A stretch of 64,000 nt of DNA from Streptomyces paludis. GTDB lineage: Bacteria > Actinomycetota > Actinomycetes > Streptomycetales > Streptomycetaceae. The notes under the pieces are model-generated. The model was not told where the DNA came from, ran no database searches, and saw nothing but the letters and a program-made list of their open reading frames with translations. The first letter of the stretch is position 1. Every line of letters begins with the position of its first letter. The stretch is taken from positions 7,502,001 through 7,566,000 of the forward strand of contig NZ_CP031194.1 of assembly GCF_003344965.1 (NCBI RefSeq), given 5' to 3'. The position numbers and the translations under genes were made by a program. Of the stretch, positions 44,411 to 53,339 are shown in pieces.

Positions 44411-45679
44411 GTGTCCGTCACTCCCGTGTCCTCCTCCGCACCCGAGTCCTCCTCCGCACCCGAGTCCCCCGTACCCGCCCCGCTGCACCTCGCCGTCGCC
44501 CTCGACGGCGCCGGCTGGCACCCGGCCGCCTGGCGCGAGCCCGTCGCCCGCCCCCGTGAACTGCTCACCGCCGCCTACTGGACCGACCTCGTCACCGAGG
44601 CCGAGCGCGGGCTGCTCGACTTCGTGACCATCGAGGACGCGCTCGGCCTCCAGTCCTCGGCCTTCACCGAGCCCGACGACCGCACCGACCAGGTCCGCGG
44701 CCGGCTCGACGCCGTCCTCATCGCCGCGCGGGTCGCCCCGCTGACCCGCCACATCGGTGTGGTGCCGACGGTGGTGGCCACCCACACCGAGCCCTTCCAC
44801 CTCTCCAAGGCGATCGCCACCCTCGACTATGTGAGCACCGGCCGCGCGGGCCTGCGCGTCCAGGTCTCGGCACGCCCGAACGAGGCCGCGCACTTCGGAC
44901 GCCGTACGGTTCCCCCCATCCGCTGGGAGGACTACGACACGCCGGCCGTACAGGAGACGGTCGCCGAACTCTTCGACGAGGCCGCCGACTACGTCGAGGT
45001 CGTGCGCCGGCTCTGGGACAGCTGGGAGGACGACGCGGAGATCCGGTCCGTCGCCACCGGCCGCTTCATCGACCGAGACAAACTGCACTACATCGACTTC
45101 GAGGGCAGGCACTTCAGCGTCAAGGGCCCCTCGATCACCCCCCGCCCGCCCCAGGGCCAGCCGATCGTCAGCGCACTGGCCCACGCGCCCCTCCCGTACC
45201 GGCTGGTGGCCCGGTCCGCCGACATCGGTTACGTCACCCCGCACGACGCCGGCCAGGCCCGGGCCATCGTCGAGGAGATCCGCGCCGAGCAGCGGGCCGC
45301 CGGCCGCGCGGACGAGACCCTGCACATCTTCGGCGATCTGGTGGTCTTCCTCGACGACGACCCCGCCGAGGCCGCGGCCCGCCGGGAGCGACTGGACGCC
45401 CTCGCGGGGGAGCCGTACACGAGCGACGCCCGGATCTTCACCGGAAATCCCGCGCAACTGGCCGATCTGTTGCAGGAGTTGCAGGCCGCCGGGCTCTCCG
45501 GCTTCCGGCTGCGCCCCGCCGTCGCCGGACACGACCTGCCGGCGATCACCCGGGGCCTGGTCCCCGAACTCCAGCGCCGGGGCATCTTCCGCCAGGCGTA
45601 CGAGGCCACCATCCTGCGCGGGCTGCTCGGGCTTGCCCGCCCCGCCAACCGCTACGCCGCTGCCGCCGCGACCGCCTGA
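44411..45679 (+). CDS. LLM-class flavin-dependent monooxygenase 1
   Basis: A 422-residue luciferase-like monooxygenase: LTAAYWTDLVTEAERGLLDFVTIEDALGLQ, RHIGVVPTVVATHTEPFHLSKAIATLDYVSTGRAGLRV, and the FMN-phosphate/substrate region SITPRPPQGQPIVSALAH. It resembles the NtaA/SnaA/DszA group, which use FMNH2 from a separate reductase. The GTG at 44411 follows GGAAGG. It is the first of three tandem LLM genes; the sulfur leader peptide upstream suggests release of sulfur from organosulfur compounds. Confidence 0.88.
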   Translation: MSVTPVSSSAPESSSAPESPVPAPLHLAVALDGAGWHPAAWREPVARPRELLTAAYWTDLVTEAERGLLDFVTIEDALGLQSSAFTEPDDRTDQVRGRLDAVLIAARVAPLTRHIGVVPTVVATHTEPFHLSKAIATLDYVSTGRAGLRVQVSARPNEAAHFGRRTVPPIRWEDYDTPAVQETVAELFDEAADYVEVVRRLWDSWEDDAEIRSVATGRFIDRDKLHYIDFEGRHFSVKGPSITPRPPQGQPIVSALAHAPLPYRLVARSADIGYVTPHDAGQARAIVEEIRAEQRAAGRADETLHIFGDLVVFLDDDPAEAAARRERLDALAGEPYTSDARIFTGNPAQLADLLQELQAAGLSGFRLRPAVAGHDLPAITRGLVPELQRRGIFRQAYEATILRGLLGLARPANRYAAAAATA

Positions 45680-45697
45680 GCCAGAAGGAGCCCCACC

Positions 45698-47098
45698 GTG
45701 AGCAAGCCGCTCAAGCAGATCCACCTCGCGGCCCATTTCCCGGGCGTCAACAACACCACCGTCTGGAGCGACCCCGAGGCCGGCAGCCATATCGAGTTCA
45801 GCTCCTTCGCCCACTTCGCCCGGACCGCCGAGCGCGCCAAATTCGACTTCCTCTTCCTCGCGGAGGGCCTGCGGCTGCGCGAACAGGGCGGGAAGATATA
45901 CGACTTGGACGTCGTGGGCCGCCCCGACACCTTCACGGTCCTCGCCGCGCTGGCCGCCGTCACCGAACACCTCGGCCTGACCGGCACCATCAACTCCACC
46001 TTCAACGAGCCGTACGAGGTGGCCCGCCAGTTCGCCAGCCTCGACCATCTCTCCGGCGGACGCGCCGCCTGGAACGTGGTCACCTCCTGGGACGCCTTCA
46101 CCGGCGAGAACTTCCGGCGCGGCGGCTTCCTGCCCAAGGACGAGCGCTACTCGCGCGCCCAGGAGTTCCTGACCACCGCGAACGAACTCTTCGACTCCTG
46201 GCGCGGCGACGAGATCGTCGCCGACGCCGCCACCGGCACCTTCCTGCGGGACGCGCGGGCCGGCGCCTTCACGCACCAGGGCCAGCACTTCGACATCCAG
46301 GGGCAGTTCAACGTCCCGCGCAGCCCGCAGGGCCGCCCGGTGATCTTCCAGGCCGGGGACTCCGACGAGGGCCGCGAGTTCGCCGCGTCGAGCGCCGACG
46401 CCATCTTCAGCCGGTACGCCACCCGCGAGGAGGGCCGGGCGTTCTACACCGACGTCAAGGACCGGCTGGCCCGGTACGGCCGCGACCGCGACCAGCTGCT
46501 CATCCTGCCCGCCGCGAGCTTCGTCCTCGGTGACACCGACGCCGAGGCGGCGGAACTCGCCCACGAGGTACGCCGGTCGCAGGTGAGCGGGGCCACGGCC
46601 ATCAAGCACCTGGAGTTCGTCTGGAACCGGGACCTGTCCGCGTACGACCCGGAAGGACCGCTCCCCGACATCGAGCCCGACCTCGGCGAACACACCATCG
46701 CCCGCGGCCGGGCCCAGGTACGGATGTACCGCGACCCGCTGGCCACGGTCCGCGAGTGGCGGGAGCTGGCGGCGGCCAACAAGTGGTCGATCCGCGACCT
46801 GGTCATCGAGACCGGCAACCGGCAGAACTTCATCGGCTCCCCGGCCACCGTCGCCGCCACCATCGACGACTTCGTCCAGGCCGACGCCGCCGACGGCTTC
46901 ATCCTCGTCCCGCACATCACCCCGGGCGGCCTCGACGCCTTCGCCGACCGGGTCGTGCCCCTGCTCCAGGAGCGCGGTGTGTACCGCACGGAGTACACCG
47001 GCACCACACTGCGCGACCACCTCGGCCTGACCGAACCGGCCGAGGTTCCTGCCCCCGTCACCGCCCCTGCCACCGCCCCCGTGCCCGCCGACCGCTGA
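45698..47098 (+). CDS. LLM-class flavin-dependent monooxygenase 2 (NtaA/SnaA/DszA-like)
   Basis: A 466-residue member with the full NtaA-type pattern: AAHFPGVNNTTVWSDPEAG, AKFDFLFLAEGLRLR, FNEPYEVARQFASLDHLSGGRAAWNVVTSW, PQGRPVIFQAGDSDEGREFAA and TPGGLDAFADRVVPLLQERG near the end. The GTG at 45698 follows AGAAGGAG, 18 bases after the previous stop. Likely a sulfone, sulfonate or thioether monooxygenase; the substrate is not deducible. Confidence 0.9.
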   Translation: MSKPLKQIHLAAHFPGVNNTTVWSDPEAGSHIEFSSFAHFARTAERAKFDFLFLAEGLRLREQGGKIYDLDVVGRPDTFTVLAALAAVTEHLGLTGTINSTFNEPYEVARQFASLDHLSGGRAAWNVVTSWDAFTGENFRRGGFLPKDERYSRAQEFLTTANELFDSWRGDEIVADAATGTFLRDARAGAFTHQGQHFDIQGQFNVPRSPQGRPVIFQAGDSDEGREFAASSADAIFSRYATREEGRAFYTDVKDRLARYGRDRDQLLILPAASFVLGDTDAEAAELAHEVRRSQVSGATAIKHLEFVWNRDLSAYDPEGPLPDIEPDLGEHTIARGRAQVRMYRDPLATVREWRELAAANKWSIRDLVIETGNRQNFIGSPATVAATIDDFVQADAADGFILVPHITPGGLDAFADRVVPLLQERGVYRTEYTGTTLRDHLGLTEPAEVPAPVTAPATAPVPADR

Positions 47099-47111
47099 GG
47101 AGCGCCCGTAC

Positions 47112-48239
47112 ATGTCCGACATCCCGCTCGGCGTCCTCGATCTGGTCCCGATCGCGTCCGGCTCCACCGCCGCCGAGGCGCTGCGCAACTCCATCGACCT
47201 GGCCCAGCAGGCAGAGAGGTTCGGTTACGCCCGCTACTGGTACGCCGAGCACCACCTCAACCCCGGTGTGGCCGGCACCTCACCCGCGGTCGTCCTCGCC
47301 CTGACCGCCGCCGCGACCTCGACCATCCGGCTCGGCTCCGGCGCCGTACAGCTCGGCCACCGTACCGCCCTGTCCACGGTCGAGGAGTTCGGCCTGATCG
47401 ACGCGCTGCACCCCGGCCGCCTCGATCTGGGCCTCGGCCGCTCCGGCGGCCGGCCGCCCGGCGCCCCCGCCACCCCGCCGCCGTCCGTGACACCCGTGGT
47501 CGACGGCCGCACCCCGGGCGGTCTGCGTATCCCGCCCCCGTTCTCCTTCGCGAAGCTGCTCGGCTCCCCGCGCATCGCGCTCCAGCGGAAACTGCTCCTG
47601 CTGCCGAACGCCGAGTCACAGCCGTACGGAGAGCAGATCGACGACATCCTGGCGCTGCTCGCGGGTACGTACCGCTCCGCGGACGGCGTCGAGGCCCATG
47701 CCGTACCGGGCGAGGGCGCCGATGTCGAGCTCTGGATCCTGGGCAGCAGCGGTGGCGAGAGCGCCGCGACGGCGGGCGCCAACGGGCTGCGGTTCGCGGC
47801 GAATTACCACGTCAGCCCGGCGACGGTACTGGAGGCGGCGGAGGGTTACCGCGCCGCGTTCCGGCCCTCCGGCACCCTGGGCAAGCCGTATGTCAGTGTG
47901 TCCGCGGACGTCGTGGTCGCCGAGGACGACGAGACCGCCCGCGAACTCGCCACCGGCTATGGCCTGTGGGTCCGCGGCATCCGTACGGCCGAGGGCGCGA
48001 TCCCCTTCCCCACACCCGACGAGGCGCGCGCCCACGTCTGGTCCGACGAGGACCGGGAGCTGGTCCAGGACCGTCTGGACACCCAGTTCGTCGGCTCCCC
48101 GGGGCGGGTCGCCGACCGGCTGGCCCAGCTCCAGGAGGCCACCGGCGCCGACGAGTTGCTGATCACCACCATCACCCACGGCCACGCGGACCGGGTGCGG
48201 TCCTACGAGCTGCTGGCGCGGGAGTGGCGCGCGAGATGA
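47112..48239 (+). CDS. LLM-class flavin-dependent oxidoreductase 3 (MsnO8-like)
   Basis: A 375-residue bacterial-luciferase-family protein of a different subgroup: PLGVLDLVPIASGSTAAEALRNSIDLAQQAERFGYARYWYAEHH, LGSGAVQLGHRTALSTVEEFGLIDALHPGRLDLGLGR and GADELLITTITHGHADRVRSYELLA. It is 13 bases after monooxygenase 2 with a weak ribosome site. It is the last gene of the operon, followed by a hairpin. Confidence 0.88.
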   Translation: MSDIPLGVLDLVPIASGSTAAEALRNSIDLAQQAERFGYARYWYAEHHLNPGVAGTSPAVVLALTAAATSTIRLGSGAVQLGHRTALSTVEEFGLIDALHPGRLDLGLGRSGGRPPGAPATPPPSVTPVVDGRTPGGLRIPPPFSFAKLLGSPRIALQRKLLLLPNAESQPYGEQIDDILALLAGTYRSADGVEAHAVPGEGADVELWILGSSGGESAATAGANGLRFAANYHVSPATVLEAAEGYRAAFRPSGTLGKPYVSVSADVVVAEDDETARELATGYGLWVRGIRTAEGAIPFPTPDEARAHVWSDEDRELVQDRLDTQFVGSPGRVADRLAQLQEATGADELLITTITHGHADRVRSYELLAREWRAR

Positions 48240-48245
48240 ACGGGC

Positions 48246-48273
48246 ACCGGCGCCGGGGAATCCCGGCGCCGGT
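48246..48273. terminator. Stem-loop after the LLM operon
   Basis: ACCGGCGCCGGG / CCCGGCGCCGGT, a perfect 12-bp stem with GAAT loop, between the convergent monooxygenase 3 and metX genes. Confidence 0.75.
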
Positions 48274-48306
48274 CCCTTCGGCGGGGCTCACCACCCCATA
48301 CAGGCC

Positions 48307-49458
48307 CTAGCCGAGGAGTTCGCGGACGAGCGCGGCGACCTGCTCCGTCTCGATCAGGAACCCGTCGTGACCGTAGGGGGAGTCGATCGGCCGGACACCG
48401 TCCGCGGCGGGGATCCCGGCGGCCAGCTCCGCCTGCTGGGACGGCGGGTAGAGGCGGTCGGAGCCGACCCCGGCGACGAGGGTACGCGCGGTCACCCGGC
48501 GCAGGGCCGCGCGCGTACCACCACGGCCGCGGCCGATGTCATGGCTGTTCATGGCCTCCGCCAGCGTCACATAGCTGCCCGCGTCGAACCGGCGCACCAG
48601 CTTGGCCGCGTGGTGGTCGAGATACGACTCGACCTGGTAGCGGCCCCCGTGCCACGGGTCCTCCGCGCCCTGCGGCCGCCGGCCGAAGCGGACCGCCAGC
48701 TCCGGCTCGCTGCGGTACGTGACATGGGCGAGGCGCCGGGCCAGCCCGAGCCCCGTGTGCGGGCCGCGCCCCGGCCCGGCGTCGTGGTAGTCGCCGCCGC
48801 GCCAGTACGGGTCCGCGCGGATGGCGTGGAGCTGGGCGCTCGCCCAGGCGATCTGCTCGGCGCTCGCCGCCGCCGCGGTGGCGAGCAGCAGCAGCGCGTC
48901 CGTCCGCTCCGGATAGGTCACGGCCCACTCCAGGGCGCGCATCCCGCCCATGGAGCCGCCGGCCACCAACGCCCAGCGTTCGATGCCCAGTTCGTCGGCG
49001 AGTCCGGCCTCCGCGGCGACCTGGTCGCGCTGGGTCAGGAACGGGAAGGCGCCGCCCCAGCGCCGCCCGTCCGGGCGGGCCGAGGACGGCCCCGTGCTGC
49101 CCTGGCAGCCGCCGAGCACATTCGGCGCGACGACGAACCAGCGGTCGGTGTCCAGGGCCCGCCCGGCGCCGATGAGCCCGTCCCACCAGCCGGGGGAGGG
49201 ATGGCCGGGGCCCGCGGGTCCGGCGGCATGGCTGTCGCCGGTGAGCGCGTGCGGCACCAGCACGGCGTTGGAGCGGTCCGGCGCGAGCCGGCCCCAGGTC
49301 TCGAACGCCAGCCGCACACCGGGGAGTTCACCTCCGGCCTCCAGCGCGAGCGGCGTCCGGCGGGTGTGCCACCGGCGGTGCCCGGACGGATCCCCCTCCC
49401 GCCAGGCCCCGGAGGCCGGCGGGAGGGGGACCGCGTACGGCGTCGGCGCGGTGTTCAG
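48307..49458 (-). CDS. metX: Homoserine O-acetyltransferase
   Basis: A 383-residue alpha/beta-hydrolase acyltransferase that makes O-acetylhomoserine for MetY. Family motifs are [59 protein letters not shown] (nucleophile Ser), and [14 protein letters not shown] (His and Asp region). No ATG or GTG precedes the conserved [17 protein letters not shown] in frame at a sensible place. A CTG at 49458, six bases after AAGGG and overlapping the metY stop as CTGA, is the best start and gives normal length. Confidence 0.88.
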   Translation of the reverse strand: MNTAPTPYAVPLPPASGAWREGDPSGHRRWHTRRTPLALEAGGELPGVRLAFETWGRLAPDRSNAVLVPHALTGDSHAAGPAGPGHPSPGWWDGLIGAGRALDTDRWFVVAPNVLGGCQGSTGPSSARPDGRRWGGAFPFLTQRDQVAAEAGLADELGIERWALVAGGSMGGMRALEWAVTYPERTDALLLLATAAAASAEQIAWASAQLHAIRADPYWRGGDYHDAGPGRGPHTGLGLARRLAHVTYRSEPELAVRFGRRPQGAEDPWHGGRYQVESYLDHHAAKLVRRFDAGSYVTLAEAMNSHDIGRGRGGTRAALRRVTARTLVAGVGSDRLYPPSQQAELAAGIPAADGVRPIDSPYGHDGFLIETEQVAALVRELLG

Positions 49459-50815
49459 GACGCGCCCTTGGCCGCGCGGAACCCGGCCTCCAGATCGGCC
49501 TTGAGATCGGCGAGGTTCTCGATGCCGACCGACAGGCGCACCAGACCGGGCGAGGTGCCGGTCACCGCCAACTGCGCCTCGTCCAGCTGGCTGTGGGTGG
49601 TGGACGCCGGATGGATGATCAGGCTGCGTACGTCCCCGATGTTGGCGAGATGGCTGAACAGCTCGACGGCGTCCACGAACCGCTTCCCCGCCTCGACCCG
49701 TCCCGCAGCTCGAAGGCCAGCACCGCGCCCGCGCCGCGCGGGAGATAGCGCTGCCCCGCCGCGTACCACCGGCTGGACGCGAGTCCCGGGTAGTGGACGG
49801 CGGCGACCTCGTCGCGCCCCTCCAGCCATTCGGCGAGCGCCTGGGCGTTGGCGGAGTGCCGTTCGATCCGCAGGCTGAGCGTCTCCACGCCCTGGAGGAG
49901 CAGGAACGCGGAGTGGGGCGCGATGGCCGGGCCGAGGTCGCGCAGCAGCTGGACACGGAGCTTGACGGCGAAGGCGCCCGGCCCGAGCGCGGGCCAGTAC
50001 CGCAGACCGTGGTAACTGGGGTCCGGTTCGCTGAAGTCGGGGAAGCGCTCGGGGTGCGCGCCGAAGTCGAAGGTGCCGCCGTCGACGACGACACCGGCGA
50101 TGGTGGTGCCGTGGCCGCCGAGGAACTTGGTCGCGGAGTGGACGACGATATCGGCGCCGTGTTCGAGGGGCCGCAGCAGATACGGGGTCGGCACGGTGTT
50201 GTCGACGATCAGCGGGACACCCGCCTCGTGCGCGACATCCGCCACCGCCCGTACGTCGAGCACATTGCCGCGCGGATTGCCGAGCGTCTCGGCGAACAGG
50301 GCCTTGGTGTTGGGCCGGATCGCGGCCCGCCAGGCGTCGAGGTCGTCCGGGTCGTCGACGAACGACACCTCGATGCCGAACTTGGGCAGTGTGTGGCGGA
50401 AGAGGTTGAACGTGCCGCCGTACAGGGACGCGCCGGCCACGAGATGGTCACCGGCGGACGCGAGCGTCAGGATGGCGAGGGTCTCCGCGGCCTGCCCGGA
50501 GGCCAGGGCCACAGCGGCGACACCGCCTTCGAGCGCGGCGACGCGCTGCTCGAAGACATCCTGGGTGGGGTTGTGGATCCGGGTGTAGATGTTTCCGGGC
50601 TCGGCCAGCGAGAACAGGTCGGCGGCGTGCTGGGTGTCACGGAAGACGAACGAGCTGGTCTGGTAGATCGGCACCGCCCGTGCCCCGGTCGTCGGGTCCG
50701 GCACGGCACCGGCGTGGATCTGCTTGGTCTCGAACGACCAGGCCGAGGTGTCGGGGCCCGTGGGGCTCTCCTCGGGGGTGTGGCCCGCGGTGACGGAGTC
50801 GATGGGCTGGCTCAT
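49455..50815 (-). pseudogene. metY: O-acetylhomoserine sulfhydrylase with frameshift
   Basis: A PLP enzyme of the Cys/Met metabolism family that makes homocysteine from O-acetylhomoserine and sulfide. The ATG at 50815 follows AAGGGAGAACC, and the frame is canonical through [60 protein letters not shown] (PLP Lys) to GAVLAFEL. At about 49697 the reading shifts: the correct C-terminus ([37 protein letters not shown]) continues in another frame to 49455. One G is missing from a G-run (GGG where GGGG restores frame), so this is either a real inactivating deletion or a homopolymer sequencing error. Unrepaired, translation stops at 49619. It is upstream of and overlaps metX. Confidence 0.85.
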
Positions 50816-51007
50816 GGTTCTCCCTTGTGCGGCGTGCGCGTGCGGAGGTGCGGAGAGGATCCGTGAAGACACCGCAGGGCTGTGCGCCGGGCCCGCGCGG
50901 GATGCCGAGACAGAGCAGGGCGGCGCGGGGCGGCGGACAGAGCCGTGCGGAGAGAGGCGCGAGAGACGCGCGAGATGTGACGGGTGAGCGAATGCCGGAG
51001 CGGAGCG

Positions 51008-51082
51008 TCAGCTCACGGCGGAACAACCCGTGGTGGTGACACGCACGTAGTCGACGTGGCGGCGGGTCACGAGCACGGTCAT
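51008..51082 (-). CDS. Sulfur leader peptide upstream of metY (TRRHVDYVRV..GCS)
   Basis: A 24-residue frame MTVLVTRRHVDYVRVTTTGC-SAVS carrying the R-R-H-V-D-x-x-R-V core and a single Cys four residues before the stop, as in other streptomycete leaders of sulfur genes. It ends 192 bases before the metY start in the same direction. No strong ribosome site is seen, so it may be leaderless or nearly so. It probably adjusts metY-metX expression to cysteine or methionine supply. Confidence 0.7.
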   Translation of the reverse strand: MTVLVTRRHVDYVRVTTTGCSAVS

Positions 51083-51210
51083 GCGGTCAGGTAACCACAG
51101 AAGGTCACGGAGTACCAGAGCCGGTCTCACCCATCGGGACACCCCGTCCCACGCCCCGCTCCCACGCCCCGCCCCACCCGGCCGTCCGTCCCTCCGGGCG
51201 GGGGAGCGGC

Positions 51211-52215
51211 TCACACCATCGTGACGACGGCCTTGCCGGCCTTCGCGCGGCCCTGCTCCACGTACTCCAGCGCCTCCCGCGTCTCCTCGAACGGGAAGAC
51301 CCGGTCGACGACGGGACGGATCCTCCCGGCGTCCACGAGCCGTGCGAGCGCGCGCAGTTGGTCGCCGTCGGCCTTCATGAACAGGAACGAGTACGTCACG
51401 CCCCGGCGTGCGGCGCGGCGCCGGGTCCGCAAGCTCAGCGCGCTCATCGCCAGCCGGAGGACCGCGTTCGCGCCCAGCTCACGGGCGAACGCCGGGTCGG
51501 GCGGGCCCGCGACACTGATGACGGTGCCGCCGGGCCTGAGCACCCGCAGGGACTTTTCGAGTGTCTCGCCGCCGAGGGTGTCCAGGACGACGTCGTAGCC
51601 GTCGAGGACCGTCGCGAAATCCTGCCGCTTGTAGTCGATGACAAGGTCCGCGCCGAGCCCCTTCACCAGGTCGGTCTTGGCGGTGCTCGCGGTGGCCGCC
51701 ACGTACGCGCCCAGGTGCTTCGCCAGCTGCACGGCGATCGTGCCGACACCGCCGGCGCCCGCGTGGATCAGGACCTTCTGGCCCGGCCGCACCCGCGCCC
51801 GCTCGACCAGCGCCTGCCACGCGGTGAGGGCGACCAGCGGCAGGGACGCGGCCTCCGCCATGGTGAGTGTCGCCGGCTTGGCCGCCACATCGTCCTGGTG
51901 GACGGCGATGCGTTCGGCGAAGGTGCCGATACGGTCCTTGTCCGGCCGCGCGTACACCTCGTCGCCCACCGCGAACCGGGTGACGGACGCGCCCACCCCG
52001 ACGACCACCCCGGCGAGGTCGTTGCCCAGGACGAGCGGGAGACGGTACGGCAGGATCGCCTTGAAGTCGCCGTCGCGGATCCTGAGGTCCAGCGGGTTGA
52101 CGCTCGCCGCGTGGATCCTGACCAGGACGTCGTCGGCGCCCACCGGCGGCTCGGCCGCCTCACCGGCGCGCACGCCCGCCGGGTCGCCGTACCGCTCGAT
52201 CATGAAGGTCTTCAT
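51211..52215 (-). CDS. NADP-dependent zinc-independent alcohol dehydrogenase-like oxidoreductase
   Basis: A 334-residue quinone-oxidoreductase-like MDR protein: MIERYGDPAGVRAGEAAEPPVG, ASVNPLDLRIRDGDF, LVLGNDLAGVVVGVGASVTRF, VLIHAGAGGVGTIAVQLAKHLGAYVAATAS (dinucleotide binding) and KADGDQLRALARLVDAGRIRPVVDRVFPFEETREALEYVEQGRAKAGKAVV. Catalytic zinc ligands are absent. The ATG at 52215 follows CGGAGACGGACG. It is divergent from the alpha/beta hydrolase at 52397, and both starts face a TTAGATTA-type operator. Confidence 0.88.
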   Translation of the reverse strand: MKTFMIERYGDPAGVRAGEAAEPPVGADDVLVRIHAASVNPLDLRIRDGDFKAILPYRLPLVLGNDLAGVVVGVGASVTRFAVGDEVYARPDKDRIGTFAERIAVHQDDVAAKPATLTMAEAASLPLVALTAWQALVERARVRPGQKVLIHAGAGGVGTIAVQLAKHLGAYVAATASTAKTDLVKGLGADLVIDYKRQDFATVLDGYDVVLDTLGGETLEKSLRVLRPGGTVISVAGPPDPAFARELGANAVLRLAMSALSLRTRRRAARRGVTYSFLFMKADGDQLRALARLVDAGRIRPVVDRVFPFEETREALEYVEQGRAKAGKAVVTMV

Positions 52216-52262
52216 CGTCCGTCTCCGTATCCGGACCCAAGGCATCCGGGCCCCGAGGCTCA

Positions 52263-52285
52263 TTAGATTATGACCGTAATCTTAA
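52263..52285. promoter_or_regulatory. TetR-type operator (AGATTACGGTCATAATCTAA on minus strand)
   Basis: Near-palindromic TTAGATTA..TAATCTTAA, directly upstream of the oxidoreductase start. It matches the sites at 52342 and 59124. Confidence 0.55.
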
Positions 52286-52341
52286 TTCTCCCTCTCGCGA
52301 CCCGCAAGCGGGCTCGCCCTGCGCGTGTCCGCTTGCGGGCC

Positions 52342-52363
52342 TTTTAGATTACGGTCATACTCT
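52342..52363. promoter_or_regulatory. TetR-type operator copy in front of the alpha/beta hydrolase
   Basis: TTAGATTACGGTCATACTCTAA, 34 bases before the GTG at 52397; the core AGATTACGGTCATA is identical to the minus strand of the 52263 site. Confidence 0.55.
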
Positions 52364-52396
52364 AATGAGAACCCCCCACTCTCGAAGGGCACGACC

Positions 52397-53263
52397 GTGA
52401 ACGATTCACAGGAAGTACGAGACAACGTGGTGACGTCCTACAAGGACGCGCCGACCCGCACCATCACCGCCGGAGGCGTGACCTTCGCCTACCGCGAGCT
52501 GGGTCCGCGGTCCGAGGTCCCGGTGGTCTTCCTCACCCACCTCGCCGCGGTCCTGGACAACTGGGATCCGCGGGTGGTCGACGGGATCGCCGCCGGGCGG
52601 CGCGTCATCACGTTCGACAACAGAGGGGTGGGCGCGTCGACCGGTGCGACGCCGCGCACCATCGAGGCGATGGCGGCGGACGCCGTCACGTTCATCCGCG
52701 CGCTCGGCCTGGCGCGGGTGGATCTTCACGGCTTCTCGATGGGCGGCATGATCGCCCAGGTGATCGCGCGCACCGAGCCGGAGCTGGTCCGCAGGCTGAT
52801 CCTCACGGGCACCGGTCCCGCCAGTGGCGAGGGCATCAGGAATGTGACCCGGCTGTCCCATCTGGACACCGCCCGGGCGCTGTTCACGCTCCAGGACCCG
52901 AAGCAGTTCCTCTTCTTCACGCGCACCGCCAACGGACGCAGGGCCGGCAAGGAGTTCCTGGCCCGGCTCAAGGAGCGTACGCAGGGCCGGGACAAGGCGA
53001 TCTCGCTCGCCTCGTACAACGCCCAGCTGAAGGCGATCCACCGGTGGGGGCTGGCGCGGCCCGAGGATCTCTCCGTCATCCACCAGCCCGCGCTGGTCGC
53101 GAACGGTGAGAGCGACCGGATGGTCCCGTCGAAGAACTCGGCCGATCTGGCGCGGCGCCTGCCGAACGCCGAGCTGGTGCTGTATCCGGACGCCGGTCAT
53201 GGCGGCATCTTCCAGTTCCACGAGCGGTTCGTGCCGACGGCTGTCGAGTTCCTCGCGCGGTAG
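52397..53263 (+). CDS. Alpha/beta-fold hydrolase
   Basis: A 288-residue serine hydrolase: VVFLTHLAAVLDNWDPRVVDGIAAGRRVITFDNRGVGASTG, nucleophile elbow LHGFSMGGMIAQVIAR (Ser), an acid in ANGESDRMVPSKNS and the catalytic His in PDAGHGGIFQFHERFV. The oxyanion region reads THLAA instead of the usual HG motif. It resembles haloperoxidase-like or esterase members. The GTG at 52397 follows CGAAGGGCACGACC; longer readings start inside the operator region. The likely repressor is a TetR protein recognising the two flanking operators. Confidence 0.87.
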   Translation: MNDSQEVRDNVVTSYKDAPTRTITAGGVTFAYRELGPRSEVPVVFLTHLAAVLDNWDPRVVDGIAAGRRVITFDNRGVGASTGATPRTIEAMAADAVTFIRALGLARVDLHGFSMGGMIAQVIARTEPELVRRLILTGTGPASGEGIRNVTRLSHLDTARALFTLQDPKQFLFFTRTANGRRAGKEFLARLKERTQGRDKAISLASYNAQLKAIHRWGLARPEDLSVIHQPALVANGESDRMVPSKNSADLARRLPNAELVLYPDAGHGGIFQFHERFVPTAVEFLAR

Positions 53264-53339
53264 CCGGAAGCCGGTGGCCCGTTATCCGGCAGCCGGCTAC
53301 CGGCAGCCGGAAGCGGACCGAGAAAGAGCGCCCTCCCTG

